In this document: positions 32,619 to 43,811 of the stretch, piece by piece
How the letters are laid out: every line of letters starts with the position of its first letter
Numbering within the stretch: the stretch's first letter is position 1
Source: Aphrocallistes beatrix
Lineage: Eukaryota > Porifera > Hexactinellida > Sceptrulophora > Aphrocallistidae
DNA length: 64,000 bases
NCBI GenBank assembly: GCA_963281255.1
Contig: OY725488.1
Coordinates: forward strand, 10,575,524-10,639,523
Direction: 5' to 3'
Made by a program: the position numbers and the translations under genes
The notes under the pieces: model-generated
What the model saw: the letters and a program-made list of their open reading frames with translations, nothing else
The model's database searches: none
Told to the model about the DNA's origin: nothing

Positions 32619-33692
32619 TCAACATCTTCTATAATACAGAGTTGCATGGTACTTGGCAACGATCGGCTTAATCTTCTCATTGACACGATTGAGTCTCCAC
32701 TTCTGTCGCAGATAGATTACCAGAAGCATAGTCACAAAGTATAAATAGTTTAGAGACATTAGTGTTGTGAAAAAAATAAAAAATAGAGTAGAAAAATCCT
32801 GGAAATTTTGCGATATCTCTACCAATAAACGTGTTTTGAAGTTCCCTTGACTTTGAAAAAAATAAGTGAATAAATCGTGTATAGTTTGGAAGTAGACAGC
32901 CAATATGAAAAAGGAAATAGCTATAGTTATAAGAATACTAGCGACCTTGAAGTGTAGACGAATACCTCGCTCACTACGATATGAAGCTCTATCTTTAAAC
33001 AATCTGGCTTCAGTCTCTCTACTTTTCAAGTGCTTGTAGAATCTACGAGCGTAGAGTATGTAGAGGACGTAGTCAAGAAGAAAAAATAGTTCTGTTATCA
33101 CATTAAATAGAAAAACTATCTCCAATTTATAATAAGGAATATTAGTTGCTTCAAAGAGTAAAAAGGCTGCTTTCGCCACACACCTCACTGCCATATAAGC
33201 ACTCCATCTCTTTACTGTGTTAGAGTACGGCCAGTGCAGATATGCTAGCCAGAGAACTTCCATTAACAAGCAAGGTATAGCAATGGTACAGTTAAAAGGT
33301 ATGATGGCTAACCATTTGATACATTTTGAGGCTAAGAAAAGAAGACGAGTTGACGTTGGATCAAAAATTTTATTGTTCGAGACGTATACATAAAAATATT
33401 CGAACAAACATGAGCAATTATATAGGAACTCACAAGAGAGGATTATAATAATGAACGTAGAGATCATCGACTTAATCCTAAGATTTTTGAGATGGTTTTG
33501 ATAACAAGGATTTATGAGATCACTCTTAGAAATATTCTTGATATCTCGAGCTAGAAGGTACCTCCTCTTCACATAGTAACAGAGTACTACCAAGGTTAAT
33601 ATGCAAAATGCTAGATCAGTGAATGGATACGTACAATCTAATATCTCAATCAAATAGTGTTTTTGTGTAATATTTTCCACAGTCGAATTCAT
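32619..33692 (-). CDS. Seven-transmembrane protein, subtype C (copy C9)
   Basis: 357 residues, ATG at 33692 (MNSTVENITQKHYLIEIL). Strongly similar to C8 in N-terminus, loops 1-3 and tail. Differences cluster in the outer loop after helix 2 (YVYVSNNKIFDPTSTRLL), around helix 3 (KCIKWLAIIPFNCTIAIPCLLMEV, with Glu where paralogs have Lys) and in outer loop 3, which is three residues longer (DLFTYFFQSQGNFKTRLLVEI). Loop 1 begins VKRRYLLARD, so one Arg is replaced by Lys. Convergent with C8 and divergent from pseudo-C10, which suggests that C copies arose by inverted duplication. Intact. Confidence 0.85.
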   Translation of the reverse strand: MNSTVENITQKHYLIEILDCTYPFTDLAFCILTLVVLCYYVKRRYLLARDIKNISKSDLINPCYQNHLKNLRIKSMISTFIIIILSCEFLYNCSCLFEYFYVYVSNNKIFDPTSTRLLFLASKCIKWLAIIPFNCTIAIPCLLMEVLWLAYLHWPYSNTVKRWSAYMAVRCVAKAAFLLFEATNIPYYKLEIVFLFNVITELFFLLDYVLYILYARRFYKHLKSRETEARLFKDRASYRSERGIRLHFKVASILITIAISFFILAVYFQTIHDLFTYFFQSQGNFKTRLLVEISQNFQDFSTLFFIFFTTLMSLNYLYFVTMLLVIYLRQKWRLNRVNEKIKPIVAKYHATLYYRRC

Positions 33693-33727
33693 TTTGAAAT
33701 TTTCTATTTAGTTCCTCAACTTGTATC

Positions 33728-33736
33728 TATATATAC
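33728..33736 (-). promoter_or_regulatory. TATA box of 7TM copy C9
   Basis: Minus-strand gtatatatag, 36 bases from the ATG at 33692. Confidence 0.6.
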
Positions 33737-34834
33737 TGTACAACCTCTACGAATAAGAAATTTATCCTTACAATTCAAAGTTAGCTATCTATTTTCCCAT
33801 TATTTTATTTAGAATATATTTATTTTATTATTTTTCCCTTGCTTCACAAAGTAAGATTTATGATTAATTTATTTCCTCATCCCTTACTTTCGTCAGTAAG
33901 TAAATAATACTGATTCATGAATATTCCCCAAATAATTCCTCTGGGCATAGCCTACTCAAAATAAGGCCTGGTATCAAATGTACCATGGTTGAAATAGAGA
34001 ATGGGAATTTACATTCTTAAAAATGAATCTGCTTAGCTTATGAGTAATTTAATGTCCTTCCATTATGTCCTTCCAGATTTCCATTCTACGAGGTTATCTA
34101 CTCATAATCTAACAATGTAATTGAATTCAACTTTTTATTAATTTCGATATCATTCAGAACAACAATATTTTGTTTCATTTGTAACAACTAATGCTAAAAT
34201 AATAGTAAAATATACTAGATGTCGTGATAGTTCACACTCATCTCTTTCTGTCTTTTAGATCGCATTCTACTCTCAATCTCTTAGTCTTCGTAAATTTATT
34301 GTTTCCATCTCTTTCGTGGGTATGACGGTCTCAAACAATTTTGAAAAATGCCTTATGTATAGAATGCTATGAGTATTATAATGTTGGAAAATTCAAAAAA
34401 GAGTCATCTATAAAGGAATTATAATATGTAAGAACTATGGTATCACAAATCCAAATTATGTACAATAGTGAGGAGTTTACATATTGAAAGCTGAATAAAT
34501 TTTAGTTGCAAATTAGTTCAAAATACTTATGCTAAGATGACCAATTAATTGAATGAACATAGATAATGAAAGTTCATGATCTAACCCAGAATACTTATTT
34601 GGGAAATATTCATGAATCAGTCTTATATGCTTACTGACGAAAGTAAGGGATGATTAATGAATAATCAAACGTCTTACTTTGTGATGCAAGGAAAAACATA
34701 ATAGAATAAAAATATGTAACTGAAATAAAGGGAAAATAAACAACTAACTTTGAATTGTAGGTGAAATATCTTATTCATAGTGGTTGTACAGTACACATAG
34801 ATGCAAGCTGGGGAGCTAAATAGAAAATTTCAGA
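33737..34834. other. Head-to-head promoter region between C9 and pseudo-C10
   Basis: Both ends are C-type 5' flanks in opposite orientation, each with the tgacgaaagtaaggga motif (33881-33900 minus, 34630-34650 plus). The centre (about 34000-34480) is unassigned. A TATA-like acagtacacatag before pseudo-C10 is degraded from the tatatatag of C8. Confidence 0.5.
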
Positions 34835-34895
34835 ATGAATTCGACTGTGGAAAATATTGCACAAAAACACTATTTGTTTGAGATATTAAGTTACG

Positions 34896-35947
34896 CCATA
34901 GCCTACTATATATAAGGCCTAAGAGTAACTTAACCAGGGATGCAGTAGAAGATGGATGAAGAAATACATCAGCTACCTTAAATCATTAACATAACACAAT
35001 AGAGCTAAGGAATGTATTACCAGCATATATAAATATGGTGCCAAAGCACCCATATCCGTTGTTAAAATTTAGATTAGCCATCAAATGATTGCGCAACAGG
35101 TTATATTTGGGTCAAATTTAGTGATTTTCAGAGGCCGTTTAAGGGCACTTCTAAGTGTTTTTATTTTTTTGCATAGAACTGAGAAATGAATGTGTTAATA
35201 CTAAAAATTTGGAATTTTTTCATGGAATATTCTTACATTCCAGTGTTGCTATGGAAACGTGTTTTGGCCGGTTGGGGCTATATCTTGAAAACAGCGATAG
35301 CTAGACATTCAAATATAATCCCATTTGATAGCAAATAGGCTGCTTCCTATTTAACTATAATACAATTTCTGTGTCTAAATTCAATGGTTTACGAGATATT
35401 TGACAAATTACCAAATGTGACCAATATGATAAATTGTCTAATAACTCGTAAATTATTGAATTAAGACACAGAAATTGTATTATAGCTTAATAGGAAGTAG
35501 CCTATTTGCTATCAAATGAGATTAAATTTGAATGTCTAGCTATCGTTGTTTTCAAGATATAGCCCCAACTGACCAAAACACGTTTCCATAGTAAGAATAT
35601 TCCATGAAAAAATTCCAAATTTTTCGTATTAACACATCCACTTCTCAGTTCTATGCGAAACACTTCATAATAAAAACACTTAGAAGTGCCCTTAAACAAC
35701 CTCTGAAAATCACGAAATTTGACCCAAATATAGCCTGTTGCGGAATCATTTGATGACTAATCTATATTTTAACAACGAATATGGGTGCTTTGACACCATA
35801 TTTATATATGCTGGTAATACATTCCTAAGCTCTATTGTGCTTTGTTAATGATTTAAGGCAGTTCATGTATTTCTTCAACCATCTTCTACTGCATCCCTAG
35901 TGCCAAATTTGCAAGTTACTCTGGGGCCTTATTATAGTAGGCTATGG
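34896..35947. mobile_element. Foldback element, complete copy, with TTACG target duplication
   Basis: Begins ccatagcctactatatataa and ends with the complement. TTACG flanks at 34891-34895 and 35948-35952. Nearly the whole 1052-bp length is two inverted arms centred near 35430. No open frame. It lies within codons of helix 1 of pseudo-C10, and C8 serves as the empty site. Confidence 0.85.
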
Positions 35948-36431
35948 TTACGCGTATCTATTCCTTGATCGAACATTTTGCATATTAACCTTGGTAGTAC
36001 TCTGTTACTATGTGAGGAGGAGGTACCTTCTAGCTCGAGATATCAAGAATATTCTAAAATGATTTCATTGGTCCTTGTCATCAAAACCATCTCAAAAATC
36101 TTAGGATTAAATCAATGATCTCTACGTTCATTATTACAATCCTCCCCTGTGAGTTTATGTATAATTTCTCAAATTTGTTCGGGTTTATTTATTTATGCGT
36201 CTCATATTTTCAAAATTTCAATTCAATGTCAACCCATCATCTTTTATTAGTTTTAAAATTTTTCAATTGAGTAGCGTTCATAGCTTTTAACTGTTATATT
36301 GCTATACTATGCTTGTTAATGAAAGTTATCTGGGTAGCATATCTGCACTGGCTATACTATAAAACAGTCAAGAGATGGAGCGTTTATATAGCAGTGAGAT
36401 GTGTTGGAACTCCAGCATTTTTAGTGTGCTT

Positions 36432-37019
36432 CCTATAGTATTAGTATAGTAGCATAGCTACTATACTAATAGTATAGGATGCACAGTACTAAAATGAGGA
36501 TGTTCCGGCCGTCCGAAATTCGTGTCCTGACCAGAGTTTAAGAGATATCGTCTTGAAATTTTACAGGAGGTGCAAAGTGATATGGAGATGTGCACCTCGG
36601 TGTTCACACCTCGCTGAGTTCACACCTCTTCGAGATAGGTGACAAAATGTGCTGGCTAATCAAATTCGATTATTTTGTAGTGCAAATACATTGGAATAAA
36701 ATAGTATTGACTTATGCATACAATCAAAAGAACTATTTGTGATTGAAATTCATTGGTTCATGTGACAACCAATCAATTATCAGCCTTTTATAATGTCATT
36801 CATACGATTCTATTTCATATAAATGATTGAATACTGCTATTTTCAGTCTACAATTTGATTGTTAACAACAATTAAAGTGTGTTATATGCTACGATCAATT
36901 AATTCGATCATAAAATAACTTTTAACAACATGGACTGGAATTGATTATTTAAGTATAATAATAAAGGTGACTTTAGGTGACTTATGAGATTTGGAAGCAC
37001 ACTTCCATCCAGTCTGTGG
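36432..37019. mobile_element. Insertion in pseudo-C10 with inverted ends and a long terminal hairpin
   Basis: gtgtgcttcc near 36431 and ggaagcacac near 37000 are inverted. Just inside the left end, 36436-36495 forms a hairpin with arms around atagtattagtatagtag. Class unknown; boundaries approximate, and no clean target duplication was found. Confidence 0.5.
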
Positions 37020-37396
37020 GGGGTTTTTTATTACTCATTGAAACAAGTAAAATTTTCTATTATAGATTGGAGATAGCTTGCCTGTTTACAGTGATAACAG
37101 AACTATTCTTAATTATTGACTTCGTCCTCTACTTATTCTACGCTCGTAGATTCTACAAGCACTTAAAAAGTAGAGAGACTGAAGCTAGATTGTTCAAAGA
37201 TAGAGCATCTTATCGTAGTGAGCGAGGTATTCGTCTACACTTCAAGGTCGCTAGTATTCTTGTAACTATAGCTATTTCCTTTTTGGTATTGGCTATTAGC
37301 TTCCAAACCTTCAGCAATTTACTATTTTATATTTATTTAAGTAAATGGAGCAACGAAACACCTTTATTAGTAACTAAGATTGGACTCAGAAACTGA

Positions 37397-37614
37397 ATCT
37401 ATAATTTTCTTACGTAAAGTATTTATCACAGAGAATGTTACACTTGATATCAGGGGTGAGGCTAGGTCGGTACCACAGGTGTGCATACACAAATCTCCCA
37501 ATCAAATCAATCGATATTTATACAATCGATGATCGAAATTTGGATTTGAACAAATTGAAGAACTTTTTTGAATTAAAATCTTAGAATTTTTGTTCAGTCT
37601 TGCTTTTATTGTGA
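37397..37614. other. Downstream of pseudo-C10
   Basis: A short piece (37424-37450) matches the 3' flank shared by C8 and C9. The rest is unassigned. Confidence 0.4.
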
Positions 37615-38668
37615 CAAGCACGCTTCGTTTGCTTGCGCTGCGCGGCATGCGGACACTATGTGTCCGCATAGTCGCTCTGCGGGCGCCTGGGATTACTCAA
37701 TCTAATATATTTTGGAAATTTTTTCCTTCATATAAATATTGTAAGCAAAGGTCAACGAATAATTTATCATATGGATCCGAAAATATGATATTCGAAATCT
37801 ACAGCACTAAAACCCCATGTCAACCGTTAGAAACTAGTCTCTAGCCCATTTTTGTAATATGTTTACTTTATGTATCTATTATAAACATAAGTAAACAAAT
37901 AGATTAGCAAATTTACTCGAAAATATGATATTTGAAATCTACACCCCTGAAAACCCCATGCCGACCGTTTAAAACAAGTTTCTAGCATATTCTTGAAATT
38001 TGTTTACTTTATGAATCTATTGTGAACAAAAATAAACAAATAATTTATCAAATCGATCCGAAAATATGATAATCGATCTCGATACCCCTAAAATCCCATG
38101 TCAACCGTTTGAAGCAAGTTTCTAGCCTATTTTGAAGATTTGTTTACTTTATGTATCTTATGTAAACAAAAGTAAACAAATACGTAATTCATCATATTGA
38201 TCTGAAAATATGATATTCGAAATCTACACCTCTAAAAACCCCATGTCACCCGTTGGAAGGTAGTCTCTAGCATTCTTTTCAGAATTCATCAAATGGTGTG
38301 AAAATATGTATATAAAGGTGTGAAAATATGCACTTTTTTATTGCCATACACTATGATACTTTAAGATATCAAACACAAGTCGTGGCTTTGAAGTATTAAT
38401 AACAATGACGATTTATTGTAGTGTCGTACAATGAGATTTCTATTTTGATAGTGTAGTCATTAATTTTGTATAGAATAGGTGTGAAAATTTGTTTTCCATT
38501 TTTTTTGCAGAGGTGTGAAAATTTCGCTTAGATCTTAGAACTTAATCGTAGTTATATTATTTGACGCCTACATACAAATTTTCACACCTCTACGACTGGC
38601 CAATTTTCCAATCAATTCGGACAAAAACACACAAAAATATCCTAGCGTTTTCATATACATGTAAGTGT
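37615..38668 (-). mobile_element. Helitron-like element, long-body form
   Basis: Read on the minus strand: 5' head (tatgaaaacgctagga … ttgattggaaaattggc), a body with about four diverged tandem blocks (accccatgtcaaccgtt … gatatt-gaaatctaca, repeating about every 115-125 bases), then the tail hairpin gcggacaca-tag-tgtgtccgc type and the terminal CTTG before T. The same structure is at 47159-47931 on plus. Confidence 0.6.
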
Positions 38669-38944
38669 GATATAACATGTCAATAGTAGATCGTTGAATT
38701 CCCCCAAATCGTAGTCTATGAAATCCATTTATTGAGATCTAACTGAAGGGAAGCAAAACCATTATTAGAAGGTGTGAAATGTCTCCCTGTACCTCCTAGA
38801 AAAAAGCTCTAACAAGTATTTATTTTCATCTGGGCTTGAAAGGGCATAATGTAAGTTCCTTAGGAGAAAATAAGGCAATGTTAGAGCATGGTTGTAGATG
38901 TGTTTTGCAATACAATGCAACTCTAGCTTTTTGGCTCCAAACCA

Positions 38945-39085
38945 TAGGCGTAGCCAATGGGCCTGCAGGGCCTGTCTGCAGGCCCACTAAATATCCTGCA
39001 GGCCCAGAAAATGTTCCTGCAGGCCCAGTTAAGACGGACCGTAGCCCTTGACAGGCCCTTGTCGGAGCCACTGGCTACGCCCCTA
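38945..39085. mobile_element. Small MITE with ggcgtagcca ends
   Basis: taggcgtagccaatggg and its near complement ending tggctacgccccta bound about 140 bp rich in cctgcaggccc repeats. Isolated ggcgtagct ends also occur at 31191 and 32384. Confidence 0.65.
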
Positions 39086-39466
39086 CTCCAAACCATTTCA
39101 TTATACTTCGACTCGATTAGTGAAGGTATTGGCTAATATCCTTCGCTTTAATTAAAAGCTTCAATGCAAGGAAACTTAAGATATTTAGCTAGCGATATAG
39201 CTAAGAATGTGGAATTAAGAGAAACTTTATCCATCTAGAGTTACATGGACAAAGTGTTGACATTATTATAATAAACACACATCGATCAAAATAGTATAGA
39301 TTAATCCTGGAACATTGTATATCATTTATAATGATTAAACATACATTATAGATTAAATTTATCATAATAAAGATACAATTTCAAAAAATATACACTGATA
39401 TGTTATTGATATTTAAAAAGCATTGAGCAATTAGGGGAAATATTTTGTATACTCATTACAATCTGT
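39086..39466. other. 3' flank of ankyrin gene Ank1
   Basis: No gene. The last 90 bases are shared with 31735-31823. Confidence 0.5.
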
Positions 39467-39963
39467 TCAGTTGATTCCGTAGTGAGGTATGAGAAGTTGT
39501 CTCATCTGATCAGAGACACAGTAGTCCAGTGGCAACTCCTCTTCTCCATTCCACACATCCACACAGCTCCCGTGAAGAAGCAGACACTGCACACACTCCA
39601 ATCTGTTCCATGCTACCGCCGTGTGGAGTGCGGTGTCTCCGTGTCCGTTTGAAAGGTTTATAAACTCAGATCGATCTGAGAATGGCACTTGAAGCAATAT
39701 ATATTCCACTAGCATTCCATTGGCAGTAGCTGCTGCTAGATGGAGTGCACTGGAGTTGCTCTTGCCTGTCAGAACTCTCACAACATCTCCTCTCATCTCA
39801 CTATCTTCCATCGTCTCTGTCTCACCGGGATTCATCAGCTGTCTCACCAGATTGAGCTGCTGGTGAGTTTGAATAGCTCTGTGCACAGGAGTCATGCCCT
39901 CACTGTCTCTTGCAGTGAGAAGTTCTCTCTCAATCTCTCTCACTATCTTCTTGTTATTGTTGC

Positions 39964-40041
<78 letters not shown>

Positions 40042-40501
40042 GTTTGTTTACGAGTGCTGAGTGGATGAGATGAGAGAATCCGATCAAGTTGAGTTTGGCG
40101 ATGTAGTGGAATGCATTCTGTTGTTCTTTATCCTCCTTCAGAGGGTCACAACCAGCTTGAATCAAGGCTGTGAGCATGTGGTGGTTTGTGAAGATGAGAG
40201 AGAGGTGGAGTGCGTTGTGTCCGTGTCTGTTGTAGAGGTGGAGGTTGGATAGAGTATTGAGGGAGTGTGAGGTAGAGCTGGGAGAGGGAAGAGAGAGAGA
40301 GTGTAGGATGGAGAGGAATGGCTGCATCTGTTGATGGATGATAGTGAGCATGAGAGGTGAGTTCCCCTCATGATCTCTCGTGTGGAGTGTAGCATTGAGC
40401 TGTGAGGTGTGTGACATGTCAGCTAGATAGGAAGTATTCCCTGTCTTGCAGTAGTTCAAGAAATTTCTATTGATTTCAGTATTCAGGTATGTCGATGTCA
40501 T
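39467..40501 (-). CDS. IkappaB-like ankyrin-repeat protein (Ank1)
   Basis: 344 residues from the ATG at 40501 (MTSTYLNTEINRNF). The frame opens further upstream only through a GTG. Ankyrin repeats by their TPLH-type cores: GNSPLMLTIIH, GHNALHLSLIF, QNAFHYIAKL, GMTPVHRAIQ, SSALHLAAAT, GDTALHTAVA, then a partial seventh. The opening layout (acidic -DHEGN-PL-L-IIH repeat, long insert, then -AGCDP-) is that of IkappaB/Bcl-3/NF-kappaB inhibitors, proteins that hold Rel factors in the cytosol. No DSGxxS phosphodegron is visible. A 29-codon tract (28 Asn, one Ser) sits between repeats 3 and 4. The 5' end is close to that of Ank2. Confidence 0.8.
39953..40039 (-). repeat. AAC microsatellite coding for poly-Asn in Ank1
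   Basis: 29 codons, nearly all AAC. Orthologous positions have 9 (Ank2), 4 (Ank3), 4 (Ank4) and 16 (Ank5) Asn codons. Confidence 0.95.
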
Positions 40502-40579
40502 CGTAGTAGAATTATATTTTCCTTCAATCTTCACTTTTCTTAATTTTATTCATTTATTTCTATTTTCTATACTTATATA

Positions 40580-40590
40580 CTTATTTATAC
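40580..40590 (-). promoter_or_regulatory. TATA box of Ank1
   Basis: Minus-strand tgtataaataag about 80 bases from the ATG at 40501. The related ttataaataag precedes Ank2. Confidence 0.55.
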
Positions 40591-42215
40591 AAAAAAGGTT
40601 TGCATCTTCGTTTGCCATTCATGGAAAGGAAATTTAAGTAATAGATGAGTATAGTCCGTGGATTTCCAGTACTTTACATTTTTAAGACACGAATTTAATT
40701 TCATCGCTTACAGCGTATTTACATTACTCGATATTATTAATGCTGATACTATTGACCATTTTTGTATATAATTTGAAACGAGATGATTCAACTTTAAAAC
40801 TACCTGATTGTTCTACGTTGAATCATATTTGTGTGAAGCATTTTTAGAATATCCTCCTGCAATACTGTACTGTACTGTACTTTCTGTAAGTAATTATGAT
40901 ATAATTACATTTGTGGCTGTCTGATTATTATGAAATATTAATCTCGTAATCAGATTATTGGGCAAAAACTTTTCATTTATTTGCTGTATTACCTCACATG
41001 AGTGATAGAAACTAGCACAGTATATAATTACATAGTGGCTATTATTCTATATTATTAGATGCTTCAGTGTTATTCTTTATAGGCAAACAATAGATAGATT
41101 GGATGGAAACGTAGTGTTCCCTAGCAGCGTAGTACAAACGAGCAAGGTTTTCTTATACGATTACTTGCTCCATAAAAGCTCTAATTCAGCCAACGATTAT
41201 CTAGGAGCGCGAGACACACATTTAGCCGTATGATTTTGAGCTCGAAAGTTTAGGAGCGTGAAATTTAGAATATACCCAATTTACCCTATATAATAGAGGT
41301 ATTCAGCGATTTAGGCGTAGGCAAATTTATTGGTTTGACTAGGAGCGTATCTAAGGAGGATTGCGTGATACCTTACTCCATTCTCAGTTTGAGGTTTTAA
41401 ATTTTGATGCGCCATCACCCATACTGGAAATAAACTCCGATTTTGTTTTGCGAGGGGCTTTGAAGTTTTATTTTCTGAGATAATATGTATGAAGTGTCTG
41501 TAGTCTAAGCAATTCCAATGGAAGTAAATGTAGAAATGTAAACACTTTTAACATGATATATTTTATGTCTAAACCTTTAGTTTCTACGTGATATTATATA
41601 GTATGAAATGTCACCAATATAATGATTATGTTAGAATTCTGATAATTACGTCTTGTTCGGAAGAAGTGCAGCCTGACATTATCAAAGTCTAGGAAAGATG
41701 TCTCAACCTCCCTATTCACATTATCACTTTCTTCACAGTGAAATAGGCTCGTACATATTTACACCATAAAGGGATCTGACATACAAGTTTTGTTAGAAAT
41801 AGGACTGTTAGATTTCGCAGGATTCCATATACAAACAGGGTTTCATCTAGCGTGTATTTACATACACATACAGCACATGAACAGATTATATATCCATGGA
41901 TTAAATCATAATTAAAACCGAAAACTGTGCGATCTCATTAATTAAGCAAAATGTATGCAGCATGTACCTCTACCACACAATTGAAAATTTCAACAATGAT
42001 CGAACAATGATTTATGAATTATTCATTTGATAACACTAAATCGCATGATCTCGTAAGACCAATAGACAATGAGCGAGAATCTTACTAATCATTATTGTGT
42101 AATATCCATATATCGTGTATAGTAGAATAGTGAAATGTACAATACACTTGTACTATATAATATATGCTTTCGTCTTTGATATAATCATCGACACTATTTG
42201 TGTACAGTTGAAATA

Positions 42216-42314
42216 CAGTCAACTCCACTTAATTGGGACACTGGTTAATCGGGACAATCGCTTCACTGGGACAAAATATCCGGGACCAAAGTGTCCCGAT
42301 TAAGCGAAGTCACT
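42216..42314. mobile_element. Short MITE, cagtcaactcc ends
   Basis: cagtcaactccacttaat on the left pairs with agtgacttcgcttaatc (minus) on the right; the left end follows TA. About 99 bp. Confidence 0.6.
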
Positions 42315-42450
42315 TATAAATTATCCTACCTAAAACGGTGTAGATTAAGGTTTTGCCATAGACGAGAAATATATATCCGAATTAAATTACAATTTAGCTT
42401 CTCTAAAGCACAAACATTGTCGTTTAAACCAGAAACTAGACTCCTGCATA

Positions 42451-42550
42451 CAGTCGATTCAGCTTAATAGGGTCACTGTTTAATCGGGCCTCCGCTTAAT
42501 TGGGGAAAATATCCTCTGACCGATGTGACCCTATTAAGCGGAGTCAACTG
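42451..42550. mobile_element. Short MITE, cagtcgattc ends
   Basis: Inverted ends with gcttaatagggtca cores; TA duplications at 42449-42450 and 42551-42552. Same family type as the one 235 bp upstream. Confidence 0.75.
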
Positions 42551-43296
42551 TATATGTATTTATTAGGTATACATACGTATCAATACAGGTTAAATATTAA
42601 CGATAAATAAGATACAATTAATGCATGCAGCTTCTAATGAACTGAGTGTCTGATCGAAGCTTAGCTTGTGCTGGTCCGCTGGTGGTGATCTGCTACATTG
42701 AGACGATAGATGTATAATTGAATGTGACAATAATTACACAACCTCTCAACTCTCCAAATCTCGTCCTATCACAAGCTTTAAGAAGTCAAAATGTTACAAT
42801 ATCACTCCAGAACCCTTCAATTCTCACGATTTGTACCACAATATGTTTCGTCCAACACTATCTACAGCGCTATACACTCCTAAGATTATACTACTACCTG
42901 TGTGGTGTGCAATACCACCACCCATCAGTTTGAATCCGTTCCTGAGGAACTCCTTCAAAGCGGAGAATCTTTTCAGATCAAGCACTGCTGGAACCAACAG
43001 ACAAATGGCAGGTATGTAGTTTAATTGGTCTCTGAGTTACTTTTGTTTTGTAATGAAAAATGAAAATTATAACAAGGAATAAATTCATACAGAGAAAATG
43101 AACAGGAAAGATACTAAACAATTGAATTACAATTGAATTACAAAATAGAGGAATAATAGGAAACAAACATTTGCTCTAAATATACATGCATCATGTCACA
43201 AAATAAATTCTAGAGACAAAACTTAGATAATATTGATAAATAGAAGATAGTGAGCAATTGAGACTTGAAATTTCATTTTTATATGTAAGAATCTGT

Positions 43297-43780
43297 TCAG
43301 TTGATTCCGTAGTGAGGTATGAGGAGTTGTCTCATCTGATCAGAGACACAGTAGTCCAGTGGCAACTCCTCCTCTCCATTCCACACATCCACACAGCTCC
43401 CGTGAAGAAGCAGACACTGCACACACTCCAATCTGTCCCATGCTACCGCCGTGTGGAGTGCGGTGTCTCCGTGTCCGTTTGAAAGCTCCACAAACTCGGA
43501 TCGATCAGAGAATGGCACTTGAAGCAAGATATATTCCACTAGCATTCCATTGCCAGTAGCTGCTGCTAGATGGAGCGCACTGGAGCTGCTCTTGCCTGTC
43601 AGAACTCTCACAACATCTCCTCTCATCTCTCTATCTTCCATCGTCTCTGTCTCACCGGGATTCATCAGCTCTCTCACCAGATTGAGCTGCTGGTGAGTTT
43701 GAATAGCTCTGTGCACAGGAGTCATGCCCTCACTGTCTCTTGCAGTGAGAAGTGTTCTCTCAATCTCTCTCACTATCTTC

Positions 43781-43811
<31 letters not shown>

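Larger units (their letters stand above)
34835..37396 (+). pseudogene. Subtype C 7TM pseudogene (C10), interrupted twice
   Basis: Three colinear pieces match C8. The first is 34835-34895 (MNSTVEN to helix 1), split by the foldback element. The second is 35953-36431 (helix 1 to helix 4), with frameshifts and stops in loop 1 and helices 2-3. The third, about 37020-37387 (helix 5 to just before helix 7), is still open over 125 codons (SRETEARLFKDRAS kept). A second insertion occupies about 36432-37019. Homology ends before helix 7, so the tail is missing too. The preserved third piece implies that inactivation is recent relative to family divergence. Confidence 0.85.
40591..43296. other. Spacer between Ank1 and Ank2, duplicated after Ank2
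   Basis: Homologous stretches reappear right of Ank2: 40850-40880 with 44570-44620, 41095-41190 with 44930-45010 (tagtgttcnctagcagcgta), and 42670-43010 with 47110-48240. So a gene plus 4 kb of flank was duplicated in tandem. No coding exon is conserved between the copies. Two small MITEs lie at 42216-42314 and 42451-42550. Confidence 0.55.

Noticed and set aside
40502-40534. Eleven-codon N-terminal extension of Ank1
   Set aside because: It begins with GTG, and Ank2 starts at the ATG equivalent to 40501.
42831-43019. Possible exon ending at a gtatgtag donor near Ank2
   Set aside because: The duplicated copy at 48040-48240 does not keep the reading frame.
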